Shown here piece by piece: positions 1 to 9,622 of a stretch of DNA of 22,707 bases; the first letter of the stretch is position 1; each line of letters starts with the position of its first letter. The position numbers were made by a program, and so were the translations under genes. The notes under the pieces were generated by a model. It worked only from the letters and a program-made list of their open reading frames with translations, searched no databases and was not told the DNA's origin. Origin of the DNA: Saccoglossus kowalevskii (Eukaryota; Hemichordata; Enteropneusta; Harrimaniidae); assembly GCF_000003605.2 (NCBI RefSeq), contig NW_003122415.1, positions 189,998 to 212,704 on the forward strand, in the 5' to 3' direction.

Positions 1-689
1 GTGGTACAGGTGTCTCTATTTGACACTGAGTGGTACAGGTGTCTCTATTTGACACTGAGTGGTACAGGTGTCTCTATTTGACACTGAGTGGTACAGGTGT
101 CTCTATTTGACACTGAGTGGTACAGGTGTCTCTATTTGACACTGAGTGGTACAGGTGTCTCTATTTGACACTGAGTGGTACAGGTGTCTCTATTTGACAC
201 TGAGTGGTACAGGTGTCTCTATTTGACACTGAGTGGTACAGGTGTCTCTATTTGACACTGAGTGGTACAGGTGTCTCTATTTGACACTGAGTGGTACAGG
301 TGTCTCTATTTGACACTGAGTGGTACAGGTGTCTCTATTTGACACTGAGTGGTACAGGTGTCTCTATTTGACACTGAGTGGTACAGGTGTCTCTATTTGA
401 CACTGAGTGGTACAGGTGTCTCTATTTGACACTGAGTGGTACAGGTGTCTCTATTTGACACTGAGTGGTACAGGTGTCTCTATTTGACACTGAGTGGTAC
501 AGGTGTCTCTATTTGACACTGAGTGGTACAGGTGTCTCTATTTGACACTGAGTGGTACAGGTGTCTCTATTTGACACTGAGTGGTACAGGTGTCTCTATT
601 TGACACTGAGTGGTACAGGTGTCTCTATTTGACACTGAGTGGTACAGGTGTCTCTATTTGACACTGAGTGGTACAGGTGTCTCTATTTG
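1..689. repeat. Perfect 29-bp minisatellite, at least 23.8 copies
   Basis: A 29-bp unit that begins GTGGTACAGG repeats 23 full times (1-667) plus 22 bases (668-689). I see no base difference between copies. The array is cut by the window start, so its true length is unknown. Each unit holds the inverted pair GTGTC/GACAC separated by 7 bases. Because 29 is not a multiple of 3, every frame meets a stop once per 87 bases on both strands, so it is not coding. The lack of divergence suggests recent expansion or homogenisation, or an assembly-generated run. Confidence 0.97.
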
Positions 690-1734
690 CATGTTTAGGA
701 ATCGCCAATTGGCTTGGTCACATGAATTAGAGGTCACGCAACCAAACATGCAGATTTACATTTTGATCTTCTTTTGTGAACATATAATAGGGTAATATAG
801 ACCTGTGTAGATTTGTTTTGGAATTATTGTAGACTTATTTGAAGACGACTGTAGACTAGGAATCTGTCCAAACCCGACTCTTGAATCGCATAACCAAAAT
901 GATAGTCTTTTTTTACCTTGAAAATATAATACAAAAAAAAATCTAATATAGTAAAATGTTTCTAATTTGCAAAGATCAGTCAAATGCTGGTTATTATTCA
1001 AGACAAAACGTGATCACTGAATGTACTATGTACTAACAGTCCAGTAAGCAAACCAAAGTTACACAACTCCATATGGTTTAACCTAGTAAATGAAATAAAG
1101 CATTTGAAGTGTCCTCAAATATGCTGATGACATACAACACAATTCACATCAACATTGCTTGTTTCAATTTTTGATATTCAATTATGTTTATTACCTATTG
1201 CAAAATGTACATCACGCTGTATCCAAACATACAAATTAATGATAGAGGGCGACAAATATAGGAGGAGACACTCCAATTTGTAGATGAAAATTTCTGTAGA
1301 TGTAGATAAACTTGTACATGAATGTAGACAAATGTTACATGACTGAAAATAATGTAGATGACACATACCGGTAGACAGAATACATCTACAAACACATGAT
1401 ATATGTACGTGGATTTATAGAAAACACATGTTTGGTGGGAGAGGCCACTGTAAAGGCTAGGCTAGGCTAGGCTAGGGCCGGCGTAAAAGTGTTTGTGGTT
1501 TATCCAGTGCTTTTTATGAATGCTCAAGTTGCGTTAAACACAGACTAATATTCAAAATACCATTTGATAAGCTCCAATGTAGTAGAGTGTATTACTATAT
1601 TACCGCAAATTTCAGCGACATTCTGTTTGCGAATAAGATTAGGTTAAATTTGAAATATTCTGTCATATACGATATGTTCACCATTCAAATGTAATACTAA
1701 ATCATGCTTAATTTTAACTCTCTTGTTTTGCTAG
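690..1734. other. Non-coding stretch before the first recognised exon
   Basis: I see no supported gene here. Short open frames on both strands lack codon structure and family likeness. The motif TGTAGA(C/T) recurs many times at 800-860 and 1275-1385. A four-copy GGCTA run sits at 1455-1474. The last 40 bases are a pyrimidine-rich tract leading to the splice acceptor at 1733-1734. No first exon with a signal peptide and a phase-1 donor was found, so the start of the following gene probably lies upstream of the window. Confidence 0.6.
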
Positions 1735-3801
1735 CTTCCTGTACGTCATGGAAGACGTTTTATCTAACCAATCTACCGACATCGGTAACAGTAACAGAAA
1801 GGGACAACGACTACCGATGGTCTGTGAACATCCGGGTCAACGCAACACAGAACCTGCTAATGACGATTTTTGATGCATCACGAGAAGAAAGCGTTCATCG
1901 TTTCGAAATCGTTCTAGACAGTTCTTCAGTAGTGATAGAGCGGTATGGACTGGAAGAGTTTGACCCACTTTTAGACAGAGTGATTGTAAACACGTTAAAT
2001 TTGTTTCCAACTAACGAAATGAAAGAGTTTACATTGCATTATTATTATGACACGTTAAGGATTCTAGAAGGTATAGAAAGTCCTGAAACGCTCATCATCT
2101 ACAACAACTTTCGACAAATGCCTGGCTTTACAAGATATAGTGTCAGTTTCGCCGTCACAGAGAATGATAGTGATGCCGAAGTTGAATACTGTATATCCGA
2201 AGACGTTGTTGGTAAGAACTCATATATCAGCACTGGCGGACCCAGAAATTTGGTAACGGGGTGGGGGTGGGGCTCCTCCTGTCGTATCGCATCAGGTTTG
2301 ATATGACATTAAAACACTAATCATTTGGTTCTCACTACTGTCAATGTATACATAAAACCCTAGTTTTACATTGTTTAAATAAGACTCAGTCAAGCTAATA
2401 ATATCCATGTAATATTGTTATGGTCCGAAAAAGGCTTAAACTTTAAAATTCAACTGGGAAAGAAAATATCTAATTTACCTAATTTACATAAATTAATTAT
2501 TTAATAGGTATTCCATATATATATTTTGATTACCACTCATCAAATTCCAATGAAAGTTGGTACCGGTACATAGGTTTGTTTGGATAATTTACAGATTTGT
2601 TTAATTCAGGGTTGAAATCCATGCATATCATATACCTACTTTGTAATTATTATGCATAACTAATATCTCAAGCAGATACAGATAAGGATATGCAACTTGT
2701 GCTATAATGAATGCATTGCACAAGAGATATGACTAACATATCACATGTCCATATATGGTCATATGACTTCGTTAATATACATAACTGTAATATCTCAGGC
2801 ATTGCTGCAGATAGTGTCATGCAACCAGTGAAATATTCTGGGCACAGGGTAAGGAATATGACTTACACATCATATGGTCATATATGGTCATGTGCCTTGA
2901 TTATTAAGCATACTTTCAATTTAAGATCTGCTGCACAGTGACATGTAACCAATGATATAATGAAGGTAATTGAATAAAATATATCACTAATGTATCAGAC
3001 GTATTGCTACACTGCATGCAACTAGTACTGTGATTGTGATGGTGAGATATATCATCAAAATTTCTTTGATATTATCATGAAACAAGTATTCTTAGTGTAT
3101 ATGATTGGGTCAGTACGGACAGAAAACTACATTTTTCACAAGCAACGTACATAAATACCGGTACCTGCTCTTTCACATATTGATCACAAATTTTGTTTCA
3201 TGTATATCACATGCATAACATTTTTCTCTCTCTGAATTTTTAGAGCCAGCGCCTTGTAGTGTGAACGATGGCTGCATAAGTAAAGGTATGTACTAGGATG
3301 GGAACATCACTGTTCGGTTTTCTTTTTGAATAATTATGTCATTTGATATATTAAAGAGTGGTTCGCCGCGTCGTGCTGTGTTCATGTGAGTCTCATGCAT
3401 GGACGTGTATGTAGCGTTCCTAAGGGTGGGGTGGGATTATAATCGGGACGCGTTGTGTTCGATGTGAGTCTCACGCATGGGTGCATTTGTAACACGTTCC
3501 TAAGGGCGGAGTTAGCCGCGACGCGTTTTGTTTGATTTGAGTTGCACGCACACATTCTAATTTCAAAATTGTCATTAAATTTTTACTATCATTTCGAAAT
3601 TAAACTTGTTTTGACTTCTAACAAAAATCGAGTAAATAAAGCTTTGACGTGTGAAATGACCAAAAACATAAATATCTTTGTTCGATTTTAATAACCATAT
3701 TTTACATTGATCACATTACAGGCACACGGACAAATGTAACGTCGTTTTTGGTGGTGATTTGTGGGCTATATATCGTGGTACAACATAACTTCTCTGTATA
3801 G
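1735..3801 (+). CDS. 3' part of a secreted or surface protein, three exons, unknown family
   Basis: Inferred exons are 1735-2211, 3244-3285 and 3722-3801 (stop TAG at 3799). The acceptors follow pyrimidine tracts (TTGCTAG, GAATTTTTAG, CATTACAG) and the donors read G|GTAAGA and G|GTATGT. The reading frame joins cleanly: the first two exons are 477 and 42 bp, both symmetric phase 1-1, the usual form of shuffled extracellular modules. The first exon encodes about 159 residues rich in beta-strand patterns (WSVNIRVNA, HRFEIVLDSSSVV, FTLHYYYDTLRIL). This weakly recalls the farnesoic acid O-methyltransferase-like (Methyltransf_FA) sandwich, but I do not claim it. The 14-codon exon adds two cysteines (PCSVNDGC). 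The last exon encodes an NVT sequon and a hydrophobic tail (SFLVVICGLYIVV) followed by six residues and stop, as in a GPI signal or short membrane anchor. Sequons NAT, NDS and NVT fit an extracellular protein. The 5' exons are missing, and no clear AATAAA lies close downstream. Confidence 0.55.
2650..3000. repeat. Diverged tandem repeat, about 129 bp period, roughly 2.5 copies
   Basis: In the first intron of the surface-protein gene, the block ATATGACT.ACA.ATCA.ATG around 2727 recurs at 2856 (period 129). Each is followed by CATATATGGTCAT and preceded by a TAATATCTCA(A/G)GCA...GCAAC block. A third partial copy starts near 2930 (CTGCTGCACAGTGACATG). Copies differ at perhaps a fifth of positions. 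Short open frames here are by-products. Confidence 0.6.
3363..3550. repeat. CpG-rich tandem repeat, about 73-78 bp period, 2.5 copies
   Basis: The block ATGTGAGTCTCA(T/C)GCATGG near 3384 recurs at 3462, and a decayed copy begins at 3535. Each copy also carries GCGTTCCTAAGGG or ACGTTCCTAAGGG and a CGCG core. The patch lies in the second intron of the surface-protein gene and is clearly richer in CpG than its surroundings. Confidence 0.65.
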
Positions 3802-4367
3802 TTATCGATGTATTGAAGTTACAGTAATATGTAAATGTATACATGATTGTATCAGTGTTACATTGTTATGGACTTTGATACTGCAATACAGAGTTACAAA
3901 GTTTGAGACTGTGTTATGGAGTTTTAGACTAATACTTTGCTACGGAATTTGCTAACATTAGCTTGTTTTTATAATGTTCCAAACGTGGTATTAGCTATTT
4001 AATTCATCATTTTCTCTGTTGACAAATGAGGACAGATAATTATTTCCGCTTACTTTGAATAGTGTAGTTGTAACTGCCAATTACCAAAATCATGTTAGTG
4101 TGTATTTGTATTGCTCCCGTATAGCACAGTGAGGGCATTGAAGTTACCTTCTCTGTGTACATGTGTGTTGCGTCCAATTCTTCCCAGTTTTATCTTAAAA
4201 TACTTTGTTGTTGAAACTTGGCGTGAAGAAGCGCCACATTCATCTGAACATTTGATCAAGGTTTGGCAGAAGTATATACCCATTTAGTATTTTTTTCCAG
4301 GGTTGTTCACCTCAATTTTCTGACTGCTTTTTTAGAAAGAATTCCCACAATGCAGCAGGCTGTGTCA
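3802..4367. other. Non-coding stretch, probable 3' UTR and spacer
   Basis: This directly follows the stop codon of the surface-protein gene, so its first part should be 3' UTR. I see no canonical AATAAA close to the stop. No coding region, RNA gene or strong repeat is visible. Confidence 0.45.
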
Positions 4368-4703
4368 GCTTACTGTAAAGCATGTCTTTTTAGCGAATTT
4401 AGCGACAGAACTAATTCGCTAATTTAAGATGTCGCTAATGACTCATTATAAATTCAAAATGGCGGCCAAACAACATCTTTTTCCCCACACACACACTTTG
4501 TAAACAGCACAGAAAACGTAATAATTTGGAGCGCTTCCTTATTACAGTTTGACAGTTTTTATGGAGGTGATAACTGCGCATTTGTTTTGGCAGGCGACAA
4601 CACATAGTGTTGTGAAAACAGGAAATCAACAAAGACAAGAGAGGTTCGCTAAATTAACATTTTGCTATTACGTCATTTACCACAATTCGCTAAAATAGTA
4701 AGC
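4368..4703. mobile_element. Small inverted-repeat (MITE-like) element with TTAGCGA motifs
   Basis: The left end starts GCTTACT and reaches TTTTAGCGAATT after a 12-base insertion. The right end (4684-4703) is the reverse complement GCTTACTATTTTAGCGAATT. TTAGCGA or its complement recurs six or more times near both ends, making fold-back structure likely. There is no transposase, so it is non-autonomous. An ATGGCGGCC stretch at 4458 reads only 13 codons. No target-site duplication is evident. Confidence 0.55.
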
Positions 4704-5060
4704 CGCTTTTTCAACAAATGTATGAATGTGGTAATAGGGACCTAGGAGGATAACAATGTGAAAAATGAATTCATTGAAATACCAGTCCTGTTCTTCTATG
4801 TCAAGCTAGTGGTTGTATATTTATCAGTGAAGCCGGTCGTCTTGTAATTTTGTTATGCTTTTGAATATTTTTGAATCATTTTAGTGATATTTGTAAATAC
4901 AACGTTTGTGTCTTTTATTGCAATTTTTATTATTGTATTTATTTATTTAGCTAGACTGTGATTTACCGGCAATAAGTTATTAACTGTATTAATCAGCCAA
5001 GGACTGCCTGGCGTGATTCTACCTCCTTTTATATTTTCTGAGTGAAGTTTACAGTTTTAA

Positions 5061-5283
5061 TGGGCGGTGGTCGTTACACCACGCATGCGCGAGATATGGA
5101 ACTAATATGAACAAAGATGACTACTTTTACTGAGTACAAACTGAGACGTTACTACGCTTCAACTGTATAATTTCTTTGGTGACGGTATAGAAGGGGTCAT
5201 CTGTGGTAATTAGCTTACGTGCCTTGGTCGAAACACATACTCGTGAAAATGTCGCACATGCGCGGCGCAACGACCACCGCCCT
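5061..5283. mobile_element. MITE, 223 bp, 31-bp inverted ends, flanked by TTAA
   Basis: The left end (5061-5091) reads TGGGCGGTGGTCGT, then a CC.CGCATGCGCGA block. The right end (5252-5283) is its imperfect inverted copy, finishing ACGACCACCGCCCT. TTAA lies immediately outside both ends (5057-5060 and 5284-5287), a candidate target-site duplication of piggyBac type. The interior shares ACAAAGATG, GTACAAACTGA and TAATTTCTTTGGTGA with the element at 13716-14012, so the two belong to one family. No protein is encoded. Confidence 0.7.
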
Positions 5284-6137
5284 TTAACTACATTTTGTAA
5301 ATGTTTAAATTATTATGCGTTTCTTTACAAGACTGTACAAATATGTGAGCGTCCACTTGTGGTGATCATGGCATGTGTACAGTTTGAGACTCCCAGATTG
5401 CCCTTTGTTTCATGTAAAAAAGCCTCTGTAGGTCACGTTTGAGATGTTATGAATGGATATATGTTGTATTTTTTTACGATATGTGAAACTGAAAAAGCTT
5501 GCATTTTTTGATACTGTTTATTCGAAATAAACAAAAACTTTCAGGGCCCGACTCTCTCTTTAAATAGTTTTGTACAAAACAGTATAATCACGAGTCATGC
5601 ACATCATACATGTATTTTGTTCGCTCCATGCGTACAACTTGCATTTTGACGATTATTATTTGGTCTAAAAACTGTTATATCTAAGGCATGCAAACTAAAA
5701 TATCGCCAGGTCGGTCGGCTTTTTTTATGGGAAATGCCAGACTGTTGACAGTCTAGGAAAATGCTTGTAATTATAAGAAACGCGTTACAACTACCAGTCA
5801 ACTCCATGTCTTGCCTTCGTCCATTTAATGACAAAAAACGTAATTCTTATTATTATTTAAAATACCGAGCAATTAGTCATTTTCAGAAATGAACGAAGTA
5901 AAACAAACGTGATTTTTAACACAATGACGTCCCCACACCAAGCAAGATGGTGGCGTTTGATATGGGCACTCCGTTTTTGCAGGGTATTTTGTGAATGAAT
6001 TGAATTGTGTTAAAAGTCTGTGTTAACGAGTTTTAAGCTGGGTGCAATGGCACTTATTACCGCCATTGATTCTTTTAGATAATTAACGCTTAGTAATGTC
6101 TCAGGTTGTATTTGTTGGTTTGCTCAACAGTCAACAG
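5284..6137. other. Non-coding stretch
   Basis: No coding region is supported. Minus-strand frames around 5604-5834 lack family likeness. An AATAAA hexamer is present at 5526. Otherwise I see only AT-rich spacer. Confidence 0.5.
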
Positions 6138-6165
6138 TCATGCGTGGCGCGACGACCATCGCCCT
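6138..6165 (-). mobile_element. Solo terminal repeat of the 5061-5283 MITE family
   Basis: The block CATGCGTGGCGCGACGACC followed by ATCGCCCT matches the inverted end of the MITEs at 5061-5283 and 13716-14012, and is again followed by TTTAA. No partner end is visible within 400 bases upstream, so this is a truncated copy or a solo end. Confidence 0.55.
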
Positions 6166-6348
6166 TTAAAGTTGTCCTAACGTGTATTTATAGGGTAAGC
6201 CAGTTTATTTACAGTGCTGACGAGATACTGGGATTTGTAACTTGTTTGTGATTTTTGGGAGATTCGGATTTTCCTAGTTCCTTTTTTCAAACCAAGTAAA
6301 TTTTATAGACATTACATTGTTTTGTGAAGAACAATAATGCTGAGAATC

Positions 6349-6367
6349 ATCTATCTATCTATCTATC
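6349..6367. repeat. (ATCT)n microsatellite
   Basis: Four uninterrupted ATCT units followed by an imperfect ATCC, inside otherwise unremarkable AT-rich DNA between the solo MITE end and the Helitron relic. Confidence 0.9.
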
Positions 6368-6542
6368 CTTAATTCTTGGGTTGACAATGAAAATTCTCAT
6401 TTGCTGTGTAATACATGCTATTCATATTTGAAACGTTCAGAACTGCCTCCCTGTGCTGTGGCTAACAACATGTCATTTCACACAGTACTGCCTGAAATCA
6501 ACCCAAATTCTTTAAAGGAAATAATGTAATCCATTTGATGCC

Positions 6543-7128
6543 ATGTCTGTGAATGAAAATGACCCAATATCTGCAGATGACGATGACCCAAATCATGTCA
6601 ATCTTATTAAAATTGAGAATAGCAATGAAGTGATAATGAGGATGATAACTGGACAGAAGCAGTAAACTTTGAAGATCGTCCTGCAGGAAATTCATATACA
6701 CTTCGAATACCGCAACATGACGAAGATGGTGATTTGCAAAGAGTATATTATCTTGCTCCAGGTGAAAGTGATAGATCTATGGGATTGTTCCAGGATAAAC
6801 ACTCTTAAGAACTTTTTTCCCAACATTTTATCGTGGCTAAGCAAGAGAAGAAAAGAGATTTAATATTTTGTATAGTACATTATGCAAGTGGGAACTGAGA
6901 CATAAAGATAGATGTGTTGCTAAATCGGTGCCAACAATTGTATTCAAGCTACAAAAACTGCAAATCAACCAAATCAAGAATAAGGCTTCACTGTGTTTAC
7001 AATAGTGAAATTTACAAAGGCATACTATGACAGCTTGAGAAATAAAAGCTGCAGAAAATTTATAAAACATGATGAAGCATGATGTATGATATTAAGTATA
7101 ACAAATCTTGAGAGGATCACCACCTTAT
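6543..7128 (+). pseudogene. Helitron replication/helicase protein relic (N-terminal part), frameshifted
   Basis: The sequence reads as one decayed coding region in changing frames. Frame one runs from ATG 6543 to TAA 6663 and is acidic (ENDPISADDDDPN). From about 6629 the frame GAT AAT GAG GAT continues the same character through NSYTLRIPQHDEDGD and VYYLAPGESDRS to TAA 6806. After another shift, 6817-7005 gives FPTFYRG, then STLCKWELRHKDRCVAKSVP and FKLQKLQINQIKNKASL, with an internal stop. Near 7106-7128 the pieces NL and GSPPY appear. From recall, CKWELR.(K/V)DRRVA, FKLKKLQIKQI and LR.SPPY are hallmarks of the region just before and in the Helitron_like_N domain of animal Helitrons. At least three frame changes and two stops show it is dead. 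The relic ends about 75 bp before the neighbouring transposon; no Rep HUH or helicase region is present. Confidence 0.7.
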
Positions 7129-7202
7129 GCTGGATATGGTTTGATCAACGTCATACATGGCTATGTGGTCTCATTAAACATGCATTGCTATATTATCAAG
7201 AG

Positions 7203-7242
7203 CACTACTTCAGATACAATCTGATTAAAATCTGATGTAGTG
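7203..7242. repeat. Hairpin-forming inverted repeat at the left transposon end
   Basis: CACTACTTCAGAT (7203-7215) pairs with ATCTGATGTAGTG (7230-7242) with one mismatch over 13 bases and a 14-base loop. It sits at the outer tip of the left terminal repeat. The right end keeps only the inner TCAGA/TCTGA part. Confidence 0.65.
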
Positions 7243-7497
7243 TACGGGCTTTAATTATTTTGGCTATAAACTTATTTTAATTTTATTTTTTTTATTACTT
7301 TTGTTATTAAATGCCTTTCTATTTTATTATTATTTTACTTTGATTTTGATTTCGTGGTTTTTTTTTAATACCGCCCTACATGCATCTGATTCGATGCCTA
7401 TGTATTACGAGATTTCAACAAGACCCACTTTCGACGATTTTAGTCAACGAATCACAGGCCTCCTTTTATAGTCAGGTGACAAACACACTCAAATAAA

Positions 7498-7606
7498 ATG
7501 GCGGATTATACCGACGTCGTCACCGGAAGCGCTGTCCCAGCACAAACACTGCAGCGTCAATGATACCGACGTTATAATTAGCGACCAAGAATGACACGGC
7601 TTTTCG
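7498..7606 (+). other. Possible first exon of a second, plus-strand unit in the transposon
   Basis: ATG at 7498 in an AAAATGGCGG context opens a 21-codon frame (MADYTDVVTGSAVPAQTLQRQ, stop 7561). A shifted frame over the same end reads NDTDVIISDQE. A consensus donor CG|GTAAGT follows at 7607. Harbinger elements often encode a second DNA-binding protein, so this could be its decayed or UTR-containing first exon. I cannot connect it to convincing downstream coding sequence. Confidence 0.25.
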
Positions 7607-8138
7607 GTAAGTTTATCATTGTCATATGCAACGAAAGTCATTTTTATGTTAATATTGTTGCTCGAATGGTTCGAGTTTAGATCGTTATTTTGCCAAGTTA
7701 TTCTGGGAGTGACGATTTTGTTTCCACCGGTTCGACCGAACACCGGTGTCTTTTTCCAGTGGCATGCCTTTGAGACGGGTGATGTTTTGTTGACGATCGG
7801 GCCAAAATCGTCTACGGTATTGAAGCCGTAGCTGTAAATATTCATCAAATTGTATCAACATTTTGTACATTATACAATAACTCTTTATTAAAGTAATTGA
7901 GCTGATTTGGACTGGAATAAAATATTTTTTCATTTGGCACACATCGCAATTGATCAGGAAATATTTTTTTGCGTCGATGCCGTGGGCCGGTGACCGTTAT
8001 ACAATTTAAAATCAGTTTGCATTGTTTACTATAGCTGTTTACAGTGTTCTAATCATTACGATTTACTTATTTTTTTGCTCCCATTCTAGATAATTATGCT
8101 CAGTGTTTGATGTAAAATTGAAGCGATGACTGAATAAA

Positions 8139-8396
8139 CAGATTTGCGACTGATGCCTGCGTTAACATTTTTTCAGTTATACCATTATCTTGTTCTGTAG
8201 ATGGTCTACTTTCTGTGACTAATGGTGAGACATGGTCAACAGATTTGCGACTGATGCCTGCGTTAACAGTTTTTCAGTTATACCATTATCTTGTTCTGTA
8301 GATGGTCTACTTTCTGTGACTAATGGTAAGACATGGTCAACAGATTTGCGACTGATGCCTGCGTTAACATTTTTTCAGTTATACCATTATCTTGTT
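8139..8396 (+). repeat. Tandem repeat of 101 bp, 2.55 copies, exon-like units
   Basis: CAGATTTGCGACTGATGCC starts at 8139, 8240 and 8341, an exact 101-bp period with very few differences. Homology stops after CTTGTT at 8396. Each full unit holds an acceptor-like TTTTTCAG, about 47 open bases and then a donor-like ATG|GTGAGA or ATG|GTAAGA, so the duplication may have copied a small exon. It lies inside the transposon between the left terminal repeat and the transposase 3' end. Confidence 0.85.
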
Positions 8397-8586
8397 GTGG
8401 TTTCCGCCAAGTACTCTGTTCACGATCTTTCCGACAATGTCACTGTCGGCTATATGCAACTTATGGGAGTTATAATTTTTCTTTCATTTACAGCAACCCA
8501 TACAACATGTACATGTTCAACACACAGTTTTTTTTTTTTTTTAAATAATACAGTTCATGACACCTTGATGTAAATATTTACATAAA

Positions 8587-8614
8587 TTTATTCCATATTT
8601 ATTTGAAAAATAAA
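8587..8614. terminator. Back-to-back poly(A) signals between convergent units
   Basis: TTTATT at 8587-8592 and 8598-8603 gives AATAAA on the minus strand, about 230 bp past the transposase stop. AATAAA on the plus strand is at 8609-8614. This fits 3' ends for the transposase and for a hypothetical plus-strand unit, though such hexamers are common in AT-rich DNA. Confidence 0.35.
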
Positions 8615-8830
8615 TCTCAGTGTGCAATGAATTATCCTTTAAGTCTTGCATTTATACAAATTCATTTTTTTTTACATCTTATTTAAAATGAGAAAACAAG
8701 TACACATGTGTATTAGTCACAATTCCCTCTAGAGAATTAACCCTTTTAAGTTGTCAATGTTTCCAGTTTCGTGAGATGTGTAATAAAATGAAAATCAGTG
8801 AATTCCAAACTAGTGATGCCTACATGCTCT

Positions 8831-9622
8831 TTACATTTTTTTCCACTGTTCTGGTGCCAAAAGTGGAGGAAGGAAATTGATAAGGTAACTACAAACTGTG
8901 AAAATTTGATTAGAAACCTTTGCTAATGTTAAAGGTAAAACACCATCTAATATGTGAAAACATTTTATTCTGCCTATAGCTCTCTCAACATGGATACGGA
9001 CAGAAGCAATGTCCATGGTGTCTTGTACTTCCTTGGCAGATAGCTGTGCCCGAGTTCCCTTGAATGGAGGAATGTTTAGATCAACATTCGTGGGCAGAAT
9101 GCTTTTGATTTCAAAGCCTCTATCTGCCATAACATTGTCACCAGGGTCTAGCAAATTACACAAACCAGACTTGCGTGTAATTTCTTTATCTGAAATTCTC
9201 CCCCCATACAACTCTGAAATAAAAGTAACAGCACCATTTGGAGAGATCCCTACTAATGCCTTAAAAGTATTGTGGTGCTTATAGTTTGACCACGTCTGAC
9301 TCTGTGCTAACAATGATGATGGAACCTCTACAAATAATTCAGTACAATCAATAATAACTCCGGTTGTGGGATATTGTCTGAACTCTGGAGGTAAATTCTC
9401 CCTGATCTGTGACTGTGTAGGAAATGGGAAAAGGAGCCGAAGTTCATGATATAAAAAGTTAACCCAAGTTGTAAATATTCTTGAAAATTTGCTCGGGCTA
9501 ATAGCAAACCTATCTGACAAGTCTTCAACAAACAGTCCCACTTTGAGTTTTACAAGAACCATGAACTGATGACTGAATGAACGAACCTTGGCTGGCGAAG
9601 ATGTATCTGGAAGTGTACACAT
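8831..9622 (-). CDS. DDE_Tnp_4 (PIF/Harbinger-IS5-like) transposase, N-terminus apparently missing
   Basis: An open 263-codon frame. Residues 20-62 match the HTH_Tnp_4 helix-turn-helix preceding such transposases (LVKLKVGLFVEDLSDRF, SKFSRIFTTWVNFLYHEL). The RNase-H-like catalytic core follows, with its acidic triad visible: D92 in IIDCTE, D167 in MADRGFEI and E213 in HVERAIGRIK. The enzyme should cut and rejoin the element's ends in the nucleus. There are no internal stops, so the core may be intact. Animal relatives often have an N-terminal THAP zinc finger. None is readable in the roughly 180 bases between the start codon and the right terminal repeat, so the N-terminus is lost, absent in this lineage or unrecognised. 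A pyrimidine tract ending CTTCCAG just inside the frame (about 9605-9613, minus strand) could be a real splice acceptor, which would make the ATG at 9622 intronic. Confidence 0.85.
   Translation of the reverse strand: MCTLPDTSSPAKVRSFSHQFMVLVKLKVGLFVEDLSDRFAISPSKFSRIFTTWVNFLYHELRLLFPFPTQSQIRENLPPEFRQYPTTGVIIDCTELFVEVPSSLLAQSQTWSNYKHHNTFKALVGISPNGAVTFISELYGGRISDKEITRKSGLCNLLDPGDNVMADRGFEIKSILPTNVDLNIPPFKGTRAQLSAKEVQDTMDIASVRIHVERAIGRIKCFHILDGVLPLTLAKVSNQIFTVCSYLINFLPPLLAPEQWKKM

Noticed and set aside
1-689. CRISPR array
   Set aside because: The units are contiguous with no unique spacers, and the surrounding DNA is animal genomic sequence.
610-795. Open frame of 61 codons running out of the minisatellite
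   Set aside because: It is the repeat unit read in three shifting frames; the array has stops every 87 bases in all frames.
1735-2211. Firm assignment to the Methyltransf_FA family
   Set aside because: The strand pattern is similar, but the glycine/asparagine signature I would expect after the EIV strand is absent.
7489-7942. Two overlapping minus-strand frames (119 and 85 codons) inside the transposon
   Set aside because: They have no THAP, MYB or other recognisable pattern and overlap a more start-like plus-strand segment; considered as the missing transposase N-terminus but not in the right place for it.
8232-8573. 113-codon plus-strand frame
   Set aside because: Its length comes from the 101-bp tandem repeat being open in one frame; no domain is visible. 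Kept only as a repeat with exon-like units.
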